A DNA stretch of 64,000 nucleotides from 40CM-4-68-19 sp036513415 (lineage in GTDB: Bacteria; Myxococcota; Myxococcia; Myxococcales; 40CM-4-68-19), in NCBI GenBank assembly GCA_036513415.1, contig DATBZA010000032.1, forward strand, positions 14,184 to 78,183, read 5' to 3'. Each line of letters starts with the position of its first letter. Positions within the stretch are counted from its first letter, which is position 1. The notes under the pieces are model-generated. The model was not told the DNA's origin and searched no databases. It saw only the letters and a program-made list of their open reading frames with translations. A program made the translations under genes and the position numbers. Positions 1 to 7,402 of the stretch are shown here, piece by piece.

Positions 1-237
1 CCAGGTGGCGGCGGTGAAGCTGCCCAGCGAAGATCCGAAGAGCACGATCCCGTCGTCGCCGCCCGTGAGCGCATCCAGGCGCTGCAGCATCCGGGTGACG
101 GTGAGGTCGAAGAACGCCGGCTCGTTCAGGTCGGGGATCTCGAGCTCGATGCCCCGTTCCCGCAGGCGCTGCTTGACGAACTGGCCCTTGCTGGAGGTGG
201 GACCGCTCGCGAAGCCGTGGAGCCACAGATGGCGCAT
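1..237 (-). CDS. YqiA-like alpha/beta hydrolase (partial, C-terminus outside window)
   Basis: Only the first 79 codons are present; the gene runs off the left edge. The protein starts MRHLWLHGFASGP, the strand and oxyanion loop typical of small YqiA/UPF0227-type esterases. Around residues 70-75 it has GSSLGS, a GxSxG nucleophile elbow with the presumed catalytic Ser. The predicted role is a cytosolic serine esterase of unknown substrate. The ATG (complement of 235-237) is the first residue of the conserved HGF block. It is divergent from the lipoprotein gene at 289, with about 50 nt between them. The Asp and His of the triad lie outside the window, so activity cannot be judged. Confidence 0.75.
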   Translation of the reverse strand, partial: MRHLWLHGFASGPTSSKGQFVKQRLRERGIELEIPDLNEPAFFDLTVTRMLQRLDALTGGDDGIVLFGSSLGSFTAATW

Positions 238-288
238 GCCGCTCTTTTATCCCGTCGGAGAGGCGGCTGTGCTAGATCGCGCACCTCC

Positions 289-609
289 ATGAGGTGCCTC
301 AAACCCTTGCTCCTGCTCGCCTGCGTGCTCACTGTCTCGCTGGCCGCCGGCTGCGGGAACGCCTGCCTCCAGCTGGCCGACCAGATCTGTAGCTGTCAGC
401 CGGACGACACGTCGAGGGCGAATTGTCAGCAGCGGGCACGGGACCAGGCGTCGATCTTTCCGGTGCGGACCCAGGACGAGCAGGTCTGCCAGAAGGCGCT
501 GGATTCGCACATCTGCGACTGCCAGCACCTGCTCACGCCGGAGGGACGTCAGGCATGCGGGATCGCCTACACCTTCGCTCCGCTCGACGTCCCCGCGACC
601 TCGAGGTAG
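289..609 (+). CDS. Small Cys-rich lipoprotein, unknown function
   Basis: 106 residues. The N-terminus MRCLKPLLLLACVLTV is followed by the lipobox LAAGC (residues 18-22), so lipid attachment at Cys22 and export by Sec and Lsp are predicted. The mature part is rich in Cys arranged in pairs (CSCQ, CDCQ), suggesting disulfides in the periplasm or at the outer membrane. The ATG at 289 was preferred over an upstream in-frame ATG at 217 because it gives a clean signal peptide. The epimerase gene follows 16 nt downstream on the same strand, so the two may be co-transcribed. I recognise no domain. Confidence 0.75.
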   Translation: MRCLKPLLLLACVLTVSLAAGCGNACLQLADQICSCQPDDTSRANCQQRARDQASIFPVRTQDEQVCQKALDSHICDCQHLLTPEGRQACGIAYTFAPLDVPATSR

Positions 610-625
610 CAACGGGGGAGGGTCC

Positions 626-1588
626 ATGGCGAAGATCTGCGTGACTGGCGCGGCAGGGTTCATCGGCGGACATCTGGCCGAGAAACTCCTGCGCGAGGGG
701 CACGAGGTGGCGGGGCTCGACGACTTCTCCAGCGGCAAGCGGGAGAACGCGGCGCTGCTGGCATTACACCCGAACTTCACGCTGGTCGAGGGTTCGATCG
801 CCGACCCCGACGCAGCGCTCCGGGCCGTCGCAGGCGCGACCTGGGTGTTCCACCTGGCCGCGATTCCGTCGGTTCCGCTCTCGGTGGCCGAGCCGGAGCG
901 GACCAACGCGGTCAACGTGGGCGGCACCGTCAATCTCCTGGAGATCGCGCGCAAGGCGGGCGTGCGGCGCGTGGTGCTCGCCTGCTCCTGCGCGGCCTAC
1001 GGCGACGGGCCCGAGCAGCCCAAGCACGAGGGCCTGGTGCCCCGGCCGATGAGCCCGTACGCGGCGCAGAAGATCGCCTGCGAGCTGTACGCGCAGACCT
1101 ATACGCGCGCGTACGGCCTGCCCTGCGTCGCGCTCCGCTACTTCAACGTCTACGGCCCGCGGCAGGACCCGAAGAGCGACTATGCGGCGGCCATCCCGCG
1201 GTTCACCACGCGGCTTCTCAAGGGGCAGCGGCCCATCGTTTTCGGCGACGGCCTGCAGACGCGCGACTTCGTCCACATCTCGGACGTGGTGCGCGCGAAC
1301 CTCCTGGCGGCGACGAGCGACAAGGCCCCGGGCGAGGTCGTCAACGTAGCCAGCGGGGTGAGCTCGTCGCTGATCGACTTGATCGCCGCGCTCAAGCAGG
1401 TGATCGGATCTTCCGCCGCCGGGTTGGAGATCGAGCACCAGGCCCCCCGCGCCGGCGATCTGCGCGAGTCCTCGGCGGACATCTCCAAGGCGCGCGCCGT
1501 GCTCGGGTACGAGCCTCGCGTACAGCTCAAGGAGGGGCTCGCGGGAGTGGTCGAGTTCTTTCGGGGCGTGAACGTCAAAGCGGCCTGA
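626..1588 (+). CDS. NAD-dependent nucleotide-sugar epimerase (WbpP/GalE type)
   Basis: Extended short-chain dehydrogenase of 320 residues. It has the NAD-binding glycine motif TGAAGFIGG (residues 7-15), the HLAA block near 76-79 and the catalytic pair Tyr145-xxx-Lys149 in SPYAAQK. The stretch ALRYFNVYGPRQDP is typical of the WbpP/TviC branch (UDP-GlcNAc or UDP-GalNAc 4-epimerases) and of bacterial GalE homologues. The expected role is UDP-hexose C4 epimerisation for surface polysaccharide; the exact sugar cannot be read from sequence. A strong Shine-Dalgarno GGGGGAGG precedes the ATG. Its 3' end overlaps the convergent pseudouridine synthase gene by 14 nt. The WecB epimerase nearby fits a polysaccharide role. 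Confidence 0.88.
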   Translation: MAKICVTGAAGFIGGHLAEKLLREGHEVAGLDDFSSGKRENAALLALHPNFTLVEGSIADPDAALRAVAGATWVFHLAAIPSVPLSVAEPERTNAVNVGGTVNLLEIARKAGVRRVVLACSCAAYGDGPEQPKHEGLVPRPMSPYAAQKIACELYAQTYTRAYGLPCVALRYFNVYGPRQDPKSDYAAAIPRFTTRLLKGQRPIVFGDGLQTRDFVHISDVVRANLLAATSDKAPGEVVNVASGVSSSLIDLIAALKQVIGSSAAGLEIEHQAPRAGDLRESSADISKARAVLGYEPRVQLKEGLAGVVEFFRGVNVKAA

Positions 1589-2564
1589 GCGTCTCCAGTA
1601 GCCCGGCGATGTCGGCGGGCAGCGGCGACTCGAATCGCAGCAGCTCCCCGCTGACCGGGTGCGGCACCGTCAGCTCGCTCGCGTGCAGCGCCTGCCTCCA
1701 GAGTCGCAGCTGCGCGCGCTCGCGCGCCGTGATCAGGTCGTCGAACATCCCGGCCGGCGCCGGCGAGCCGTCGCTCTCCGCCAGGCGGAGGAAGATCTCC
1801 TCGGAGGGACCGTACAGCTTGTCGCCCACCAGCGGGAACCCGGCTGCCTGCAGATGGGCGCGGATCTGGTGTTGCCGGCCGGTTCGCGGCACGCAGCGGA
1901 TCAGCGTCACTCCCGCATGGCGCCGCACGACCTGGCAGGAAGTGACGGACGGCGCGCCGGCCGGGTCGACGCGCACCTTCACTTTGACGCGGCCGCCTCC
2001 GACCACCAGCGGGAGATCGACATCGAATCGATCTTCCGGCGGCGAGCCCTCCACCACCGCGAGGTATGCCTTCTCGACTTGCCGGGCGGCGAACGCGGCC
2101 TTCAGCCGCCGCGTATGCACCGGCGTCCGGCCGCAGGCGACCAGGCCGCTGGTCTCGCGGTCGAGCCGGTGGGCCGGATCCGGCTTCTGGCCCGCGGAGT
2201 TGCGATGGTGCCGCTCGAGCGCCCAGGTCAGGGTGCTGACGTGGTAGCGCGCAGTGGGATGCAGCGCGAGGCCAGACGGCTTGTCCACGACCAGCAGCGC
2301 TTCGTCCTCGTACACGACAGGGAGCTGCGGCGGCTCGCCCGAATCGCCGGGGCTTCTCTTGCGCAGCGCGAATCGCAGGCCGGGCCACACCCTGGTGTGA
2401 GGAAGCAGCTCCGGCTCGGCGTGGACCAGAGACCGGCCGCGCAGCAGGCGCTCCAACCGGTCGGGCGGGAGCGGCCGCCTCAGCTTCTCGGCCACGTACG
2501 AGGCCAGCGTCCAGCCGGCGTAGTTGGGCTCCACCTCGTAATGGACCAGGGAATCGTCCGCCAA
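1575..2564 (-). CDS. RluA-family RNA pseudouridine synthase
   Basis: 329 residues. An S4-like N-terminal region (about 15-70) is followed by the RluA catalytic domain with the hallmark HRLDRETSG (residues 132-140); Asp135 is the predicted catalytic residue. It should isomerise uridine in rRNA or tRNA; the target site (RluC, RluD or TruC type) cannot be assigned. The start is TTG at 2562-2564, supported by GGAGG with an 8-nt spacer; there is no in-frame ATG nearby. The gene is divergent from wecB and convergent with the epimerase, overlapping it by 14 nt. Confidence 0.9.
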   Translation of the reverse strand: MADDSLVHYEVEPNYAGWTLASYVAEKLRRPLPPDRLERLLRGRSLVHAEPELLPHTRVWPGLRFALRKRSPGDSGEPPQLPVVYEDEALLVVDKPSGLALHPTARYHVSTLTWALERHHRNSAGQKPDPAHRLDRETSGLVACGRTPVHTRRLKAAFAARQVEKAYLAVVEGSPPEDRFDVDLPLVVGGGRVKVKVRVDPAGAPSVTSCQVVRRHAGVTLIRCVPRTGRQHQIRAHLQAAGFPLVGDKLYGPSEEIFLRLAESDGSPAPAGMFDDLITARERAQLRLWRQALHASELTVPHPVSGELLRFESPLPADIAGLLETLRPL

Positions 2565-2635
2565 CGCGCCGGCCTCCGTTCTCTCTATAACAGCGCAAGT
2601 TGCAGCAGCGGGCTTCCGTGCGCACGGTTGGCCCT

Positions 2636-3742
2636 GTGAAGATCCTCCACGTGGTGGGCGCCCGGCCCAATTTCATGAAGGTCGCGCCCATCCTCGCCCA
2701 GCTGAAGAAGCGCCCCTCCGTCGAGCAGGTGCTGGTGCACACGGGACAGCACTACGACGCGAAGATGTCGGACGTCTTCTTCCAGGATCTGGGGATGCGG
2801 GAACCCGACGTGCACCTGGGCGTGGGGAGCGGTTCCCACGCGCAGCAGACCGCCAAGGTGATGGTGGAGATCGAGCCGGTGCTCGCGCGCGAGAAGCCGG
2901 ACGTCGTGGTGGTGGCGGGGGACGTGAACAGCACCATCGCGGTCGCCTTGGTGGCGGCGAAGATGGGCCTCGCCATCGCCCACGTCGAAGCGGGCTTGCG
3001 GTCGCGCGACTGGACCATGCCCGAGGAGATCAACCGCGTCCTCACCGACCGGCTCTCCGCTCTCCTCTTCACGCCCTCGCGCGACGGCGACGAGAACCTG
3101 CGCGCCGAGGGCATCGACCCTGCCCGGATCCACCTGGTGGGAAACGTGATGATCGACTCGCTGCAGGCGGCGCTGCCGCGCGCCCGGGAGAGTCGGATCC
3201 ACGAGCGCCTGGAGCTGACGGCCAAGGGGTACGCGCTTGCCACTTTGCACCGCCCCGCGAACGTCGACCAGCCAGCCGCGCTCTCACGCCTGCTCTCGGC
3301 GCTTGCGGACGTCGCAGCCCAGATCCCCGTCGTGTTTCCCATCCACCCCCGCACTCGCTCGCGCTTGCCTGCAGGCTTCGAGGCCAGGGGGCTCAAGCTG
3401 GTCGAGCCGCTCGGGTACCTCGACTTCCTCGCGCTGACCGCGGACGCCCGCCTGGTGATGACCGACTCGGGCGGCATCCAGGAAGAGACCACCGCGCTGG
3501 GCGTTCCCTGCCTGACGATGCGCGAGAACACCGAGCGCCCCGTCACAGTGGAAGTGGGGACCAACGAGCTGGTGGGGACCGATCCGGCTCGGGCGGTGGC
3601 GGCGGCTCGCAAGGTGCTCGCGGGCCGGGGGAAGCAGGGCCGCGTTCCGGAGCTGTGGGACGGCAGGGCGGCGGAGCGGGTGGCGGAGATCCTGGTCCGG
3701 TTCTGCGGCCGGCGGGAACAGAGGAACGGAGGGCGGGGATGA
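2636..3742 (+). CDS. wecB: UDP-N-acetylglucosamine 2-epimerase (non-hydrolysing)
   Basis: 368 residues covering the whole WecB/MnaA family. Visible motifs are GARPNFMK near the N-terminus, HTGQHYD, VVVAGDVNS, HVEAGLRS, MPEEINRVLTD, DSGGIQEE and ENTERPVT. The enzyme interconverts UDP-GlcNAc and UDP-ManNAc in the cytosol to supply ManNAc for surface polysaccharide. The GTG at 2636 is chosen because the family begins with a lysine-led beta strand (KILHVVGARP). Other possible starts are a GTG at 2618 and a TTG at 2600; none has a strong Shine-Dalgarno. The stop overlaps the ATG of a tiny basic peptide. Confidence 0.93.
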   Translation: MKILHVVGARPNFMKVAPILAQLKKRPSVEQVLVHTGQHYDAKMSDVFFQDLGMREPDVHLGVGSGSHAQQTAKVMVEIEPVLAREKPDVVVVAGDVNSTIAVALVAAKMGLAIAHVEAGLRSRDWTMPEEINRVLTDRLSALLFTPSRDGDENLRAEGIDPARIHLVGNVMIDSLQAALPRARESRIHERLELTAKGYALATLHRPANVDQPAALSRLLSALADVAAQIPVVFPIHPRTRSRLPAGFEARGLKLVEPLGYLDFLALTADARLVMTDSGGIQEETTALGVPCLTMRENTERPVTVEVGTNELVGTDPARAVAAARKVLAGRGKQGRVPELWDGRAAERVAEILVRFCGRREQRNGGRG

Positions 3743-3801
3743 AGCGGAAGGGGAGACGGCGGCTCGCGCGGCTGCGCAGGCTCCGGGCGCGCTTGTTCTA
3801 G
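3739..3801 (+). CDS. Possible 20-residue Arg-rich peptide coupled to wecB
   Basis: The ATG at 3739 overlaps the wecB TGA (ATGA) and follows GGAGGGCGGGG. The frame encodes MKRKGRRRLARLRRLRARLF and then TAG; 11 of 20 residues are Lys or Arg and the rest are mostly Leu and Ala, so an amphipathic basic helix is possible. The good Shine-Dalgarno and exact stop-start overlap favour translation. Length and biased composition leave real doubt. It could be a nucleic-acid-binding peptide or a chance frame. The first short intergenic repeat starts right after its stop. Confidence 0.35.
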   Translation: MKRKGRRRLARLRRLRARLF

Positions 3802-3870
3802 CCCGGCACCGCAGCCAACTCAGGGGCTTGAGCGTCAGACACGGCCGGCCGCCGAAGGCGGCTTGGCGAC
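3802..3870. repeat. Short intergenic repeat, copy 1 (divergent)
   Basis: Directly after a TAG stop the sequence CCGGCACCGCAG then CCAACTCAGGGGCT matches the repeat at 16.5 kb and is related to the one at 38.7 kb. It is followed by a hairpin GCCGCC-GAA-GGCGGC at 3848-3862. The remaining bases up to the next gene at 3968 show no coding signal. Function is unknown; the hairpin may end or stabilise the upstream transcript. Confidence 0.55.
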
Positions 3871-3967
3871 TACATCGGGTCGCGGTGACTCGCAAGCCCC
3901 GTGCTCGCGGGTGACCGCACTCGGCGGAGGATTTGCGTTCGCGCCGGAGCGGGCCTAAACGGGGCCG

Positions 3968-4402
3968 GTGCAGGTGATCTGGATTGGCGCCGCCGGAGCG
4001 CTTGCGGCGCTCTGGCTCTGGTTCCTCGCCCACGGGCGCGCGCGGGGTGGCGTGAAGCGGGTCGCGCTGCGCGTGACGCTGCTCGCTCTGGCCGGCGCGC
4101 TGGTGGCTGCCGCAGCCGAGCGCGGCCTGCTCTCGCACGCATCCATCGGCTTCCGTCTGGCGCTGGTCCTGGCGGTGATCATCGTCACCGTCGGCTACCT
4201 GTACCTGACGCGGTTCTGCGACGCTTGTGGCCGGATGGTGCGGAACCTCAAGGTGCAGACCTGTCCGCGCTGCGGCGCGTACCTTCCCCGGCACGGGATG
4301 ACCGTCAGGCTGCGCCAGCCCGGCGACGAGCGCAGCTGGACCCCGGGCGATCGCCGCGCCCGTCCGCCCCGTTCCCGTCATCCGGAAGGCCCCAGCGCGT
4401 GA
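3968..4402 (+). CDS. Membrane protein with C-terminal zinc ribbon
   Basis: 144 residues. Three hydrophobic segments (about 4-21, 33-50 and 63-81) are followed by a zinc ribbon with Cys84-xx-Cys87 and Cys99-xx-Cys102 (CDACG and CPRCG), then a Pro/Arg-rich tail. The start is GTG at 3968. No named family is recognised; zinc binding is inferred from the four Cys. Its stop overlaps the GTG of the asparagine-synthetase-like gene (GTGA at 4399-4402), so the two are probably translationally coupled and may act together. Confidence 0.7.
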   Translation: MQVIWIGAAGALAALWLWFLAHGRARGGVKRVALRVTLLALAGALVAAAAERGLLSHASIGFRLALVLAVIIVTVGYLYLTRFCDACGRMVRNLKVQTCPRCGAYLPRHGMTVRLRQPGDERSWTPGDRRARPPRSRHPEGPSA

Positions 4403-5916
4403 ACGGCCACGTCGACCTGGCGCGCGGCTTTCCCGAAGGGCTGGCGCTTGAGGGCGAACCCGCCGCCGACGAGGTGCAGCGCCTGTGGGCCGAGCACCGG
4501 GAGGGCGCGCTCGCGCACGTCCGCGGCGCATTCGCCCTTGCCGTCTGGGACGAGCAGGCGCGCTCTCTCGTGCTGGCGCGTGACGCGCTCGGTGCGAAGC
4601 CGCTGTACTACTGCGCTTCGGGAAGCCAGCTCTGGTTCGGAACCCGGGTTCCCAAGGGCGGCCCCCGGGGTCAGATCGACCGGTCCGCGCTCTCCGACTA
4701 CCTCGAGCTGGGATACGTCCCCGCGCCCGCGACTGCCTGGAGCGGCGTGCGGAAGGTGCCCCCCGGGCATTTGCTCCGGTTCGGCCCCCAGGGCGCCGAG
4801 GTCCGCCGCTGGTTCGAGATGCCGGTACCCGGATCCGGCCGACCCCCATCGCGGATCGCGGTCCGGGCGCGCTTGGAGGAAGCCGTTCGCCGGCGGCTCG
4901 CCGGAGGACCGGCGACGATGCTGTCGGGAGGGCTAGACTCGAGCGCGCTGGTGGCGCTGATGACGCGCCTGTCCGGCCGGGTGCGGACCTACGCGGCGGG
5001 CACGGACGAAGAGCTGGAGCTGGCACGCAAGATCGCGAATCGGTTTCGCTCCGAGCACCACGAGCTGCGCATCACGCACCGGCCCGCCGAGGAGCTGCCC
5101 GCGCTGATCGCCGAGGCCGGCGAGCCCTTCGCGGACCCGGCGCTGCTCGCGATGGCCGGGCTCCTGCGAGAGATGCGCGGGCCGGTGCTGACCGGGGACG
5201 GCGCTGACGAGCTGTTCGCGGGGCACCTGCGCTATCTGCGCGCCGCGCGCATCCCCGAGCTGCGCCCGGCCGCGGGCGCCGCCGAGCTCCTCCGCAAGCT
5301 CGCGCCCGCCCGCCACCGCGGCACCCTGCATCGGGCGGCGGCGACCCTCCGGACCACCGGCGCGGAACGGGCCCGCGCCATGATCGAGATCTTCAACCCC
5401 GAGGAGCGGACCGCGCTGCTCGGGGTGACCGCCCGCACCGCGCGCGGGCCCTCGACCGACAATCTGCAGGGGCTCGACGCAGCGCTCGCGTTCGATTTCG
5501 AGGTGTCGCTGCCGGACAACGTGATGTTCCGCCTGGATGTGGCCGCGGGCGGGCGCGAAGTCCGGACGCCGTTCGTCGACGTGGACCTGGCGCAGGCCGT
5601 AGTCCCGCCGCCCTGGCAGGACAAGCTCGGCCGCCTTCACGTGCGCAGGCTGTTGCGCGAAGCCGTCGCCGATCTGCTGCCCCGCGAGGTCCTCACGCGC
5701 CCCCCGCGCTCCCCCTCGGTGCCGGTCGGCGCTTGGCTGCGGGGACCGTTGCGCCAGATGCTCCAGGACCTGGTGCGGGCCCCCACCGCGCGGGTCCGGA
5801 CCTTGCTGGATCCGCGCGCCATCGACCGGGCCCTGACGCAGTCCCTGGCGCCGCGCGGGAACCCGCGGCAGGCATGGGCGTTGCTCTGCCTGGAGCTCTG
5901 GGCCCGGGAGCGGTGA
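4399..5916 (+). CDS. Asparagine-synthetase-like protein lacking the glutaminase Cys
   Basis: 505 residues from GTG 4399. Residues about 35-70 resemble the end of an AsnB glutaminase domain (VRGAFALAVWDEQ, LARDALGAKPLYY). The synthetase domain has the PP-loop SGGLDSS (176-182) and the C-terminal LPDNVMFRLDVAA and REVRTPFVD blocks. Full AsnB is about 600 or more residues and begins Met-Cys-Gly; here roughly the first 60-90 residues, including the N-terminal nucleophile Cys2, are missing. It may use free ammonia or another amine, or form an amide on a special substrate. The GTGA overlap with the zinc-ribbon gene argues that this start is real. Its stop directly abuts the convergent TPR gene. Confidence 0.8.
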   Translation: MNGHVDLARGFPEGLALEGEPAADEVQRLWAEHREGALAHVRGAFALAVWDEQARSLVLARDALGAKPLYYCASGSQLWFGTRVPKGGPRGQIDRSALSDYLELGYVPAPATAWSGVRKVPPGHLLRFGPQGAEVRRWFEMPVPGSGRPPSRIAVRARLEEAVRRRLAGGPATMLSGGLDSSALVALMTRLSGRVRTYAAGTDEELELARKIANRFRSEHHELRITHRPAEELPALIAEAGEPFADPALLAMAGLLREMRGPVLTGDGADELFAGHLRYLRAARIPELRPAAGAAELLRKLAPARHRGTLHRAAATLRTTGAERARAMIEIFNPEERTALLGVTARTARGPSTDNLQGLDAALAFDFEVSLPDNVMFRLDVAAGGREVRTPFVDVDLAQAVVPPPWQDKLGRLHVRRLLREAVADLLPREVLTRPPRSPSVPVGAWLRGPLRQMLQDLVRAPTARVRTLLDPRAIDRALTQSLAPRGNPRQAWALLCLELWARER

Positions 5917-6609
5917 TCAGCTCTTCGTGCTCTTGCCGAGCTGCACCACGGGCGCCACGCCCAGCTCACGAAGCGAAAGGCCGAGCAGCTCTTTTGCTTC
6001 CTCCGGCGGAAGCTCGCCTTGGCGTTCCGCCTCTCGCAACGCGGTGACCGCTTCCTCGGGCCGGCCCGTCAGGATCCGGAGCTGCGTCCAGAGGGCGTGG
6101 AAGCGCACCCAATCGTCCTTGTCTTCCTCCTCGTCGAACAGCTTCTGCGCCGCCGCCCAGGCGAGGATCTCCTCGTCGAGCGGCACCGCGCCCTTGCGCA
6201 GCTCGGCGAGCTCGACCGCGGTCTCCAGCAGGGTCAGGACGACTTCCTCGGCCCCTTCCGGCAGGGTCTCGGCCTCGCGGAACCCGCGGATGTCGCGCGA
6301 CAAGCCTTCGATGGCGCGAAAAAAGGCCGTCTCGGCCCCCTTCAGGTCGCCGGATTGGCGCCGCGCCCGGGCGAGGCCGATCTCTGCCGCCGTGAGACCG
6401 GGCGCGAGCTGGAGCACCCGCCGGAACTCGTGTTCCGCGCCGTCCAGATCGCCGAACTCGTCCAGGTAGATCTCGCCCAGGGCGCCCCGCGCCAGCACCT
6501 CGGCTTCGCCGCCCTGCTGCGCCGCGCGCCTCAGGACCCGGACGGCTTCCTGCGGATCCGTCTGCCGCAGGTCGAAAGCGGCGTGCCGGATGTCGTCGAG
6601 AACGCCCAT
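5917..6609 (-). CDS. TPR-repeat protein, unknown function
   Basis: 230 residues, without signal peptide or membrane segment, hence probably cytosolic. The first half contains tetratricopeptide-like helical pairs (for example the ALGEIYLDEFGDLDGAEHEF block and the next unit with ARARRQSGDLKGAETAF). The rest is an acidic helical region with a further repeat-like block (EEAVTALREAERQGELPPEE). A scaffold role is likely; no partner can be named. It is convergent with the asparagine-synthetase-like gene with no spacer, and divergent from kdsB. Confidence 0.75.
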   Translation of the reverse strand: MGVLDDIRHAAFDLRQTDPQEAVRVLRRAAQQGGEAEVLARGALGEIYLDEFGDLDGAEHEFRRVLQLAPGLTAAEIGLARARRQSGDLKGAETAFFRAIEGLSRDIRGFREAETLPEGAEEVVLTLLETAVELAELRKGAVPLDEEILAWAAAQKLFDEEEDKDDWVRFHALWTQLRILTGRPEEAVTALREAERQGELPPEEAKELLGLSLRELGVAPVVQLGKSTKS

Positions 6610-6670
6610 GCGGGAAGAGGGGATAGCACGTTCCGGTTGCAGAGGCGGCCCAACCGACGTAAAACGCGAT

Positions 6671-7402
6671 GTGCGCCTCGCAGCCCTGATTCCCGCGCGC
6701 TACGCCGCCCAGCGATTGCCCGGAAAGCCTCTCGCCGACATCGGCGGCGTGCCCATGGTCGTCCGCGTGGCCCAGCGCGCTTCGCAGGCGCAGGGCATCG
6801 ATCAGGTCGCCGTGGCCACGGACGACCAACGGATCGCCGCGGCGGTCGAGGGGGCGGGCTTCCGCGCGATCATGACCGACTCACAGTGCCGCAACGGGAC
6901 GGAGCGCATCGCGCAGGCCGCGCGGGACCTGCCGGCCGACGGATACCTGAACGTCCAGGGAGACGAGCCCCTGATCGATCCTCGGGCGATAGCGCAAGTC
7001 GCCGGGTTGGTCCGGCAGGGGGCGCAGATGGCCACGCTGGCGCGTCCGCTCCAACCCGGAGAGGAGTCGCTTCCCCAGGTGGTCAAGGTGGTGCTCGACA
7101 TCCGCCGCCGCGCTCTCTATTTCTCGCGATCGATGATCCCCTACCCCCGGGGTGCGGGAGAGCTGGCTCCGCTGGCCCACGTCGGGCTCTATGGATTCGC
7201 TGCGGAAACGCTGCAGCAGCTCGCCCGGCTGCCCGAGACCGCCCTCGAGCGGGCGGAGGGTCTCGAGCAGCTGCGCGCGCTCTTCCACGGCATCCCCATC
7301 GACGTCGGCGTGGGCAACTTCCCCTCCGCCGCCGTGGACACGCCGGAAGATCTGGAGCTTGTCCGTCAGTTGATCGCCGGAGACCGAAGGAGGCATGGAT
7401 GA
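6671..7402 (+). CDS. kdsB: 3-deoxy-manno-octulosonate cytidylyltransferase (CMP-KDO synthetase)
   Basis: 243 residues, normal for KdsB. Motifs are IPARYAAQRLPGKPL at the N-terminus, ATDDQRI, the RNGTERIAQA block and NVQGDEPLI. It activates KDO with CTP for transfer to lipid A in the cytosol. The start is GTG at 6671, placed by homology; no clear Shine-Dalgarno precedes it. The stop overlaps the pyrG ATG (ATGA). Pairing with CTP synthase makes sense because CTP is its co-substrate. Confidence 0.94.
   Translation: MRLAALIPARYAAQRLPGKPLADIGGVPMVVRVAQRASQAQGIDQVAVATDDQRIAAAVEGAGFRAIMTDSQCRNGTERIAQAARDLPADGYLNVQGDEPLIDPRAIAQVAGLVRQGAQMATLARPLQPGEESLPQVVKVVLDIRRRALYFSRSMIPYPRGAGELAPLAHVGLYGFAAETLQQLARLPETALERAEGLEQLRALFHGIPIDVGVGNFPSAAVDTPEDLELVRQLIAGDRRRHG

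Noticed and set aside
1659..2639. Long open frame on the plus strand opposite the pseudouridine synthase
   Set aside because: It is the antisense shadow expected in GC-rich DNA: composition is Arg/Ala/Pro-rich, no family is recognisable, and the minus strand carries a clear RluA protein.
3901..4398. N-terminal extension of the asparagine-synthetase-like protein restoring the glutaminase domain
   Set aside because: The frame is open upstream but reads as an Arg/Ala-rich shadow of the zinc-ribbon gene, with no Met-Cys-Gly start or glutaminase motifs.
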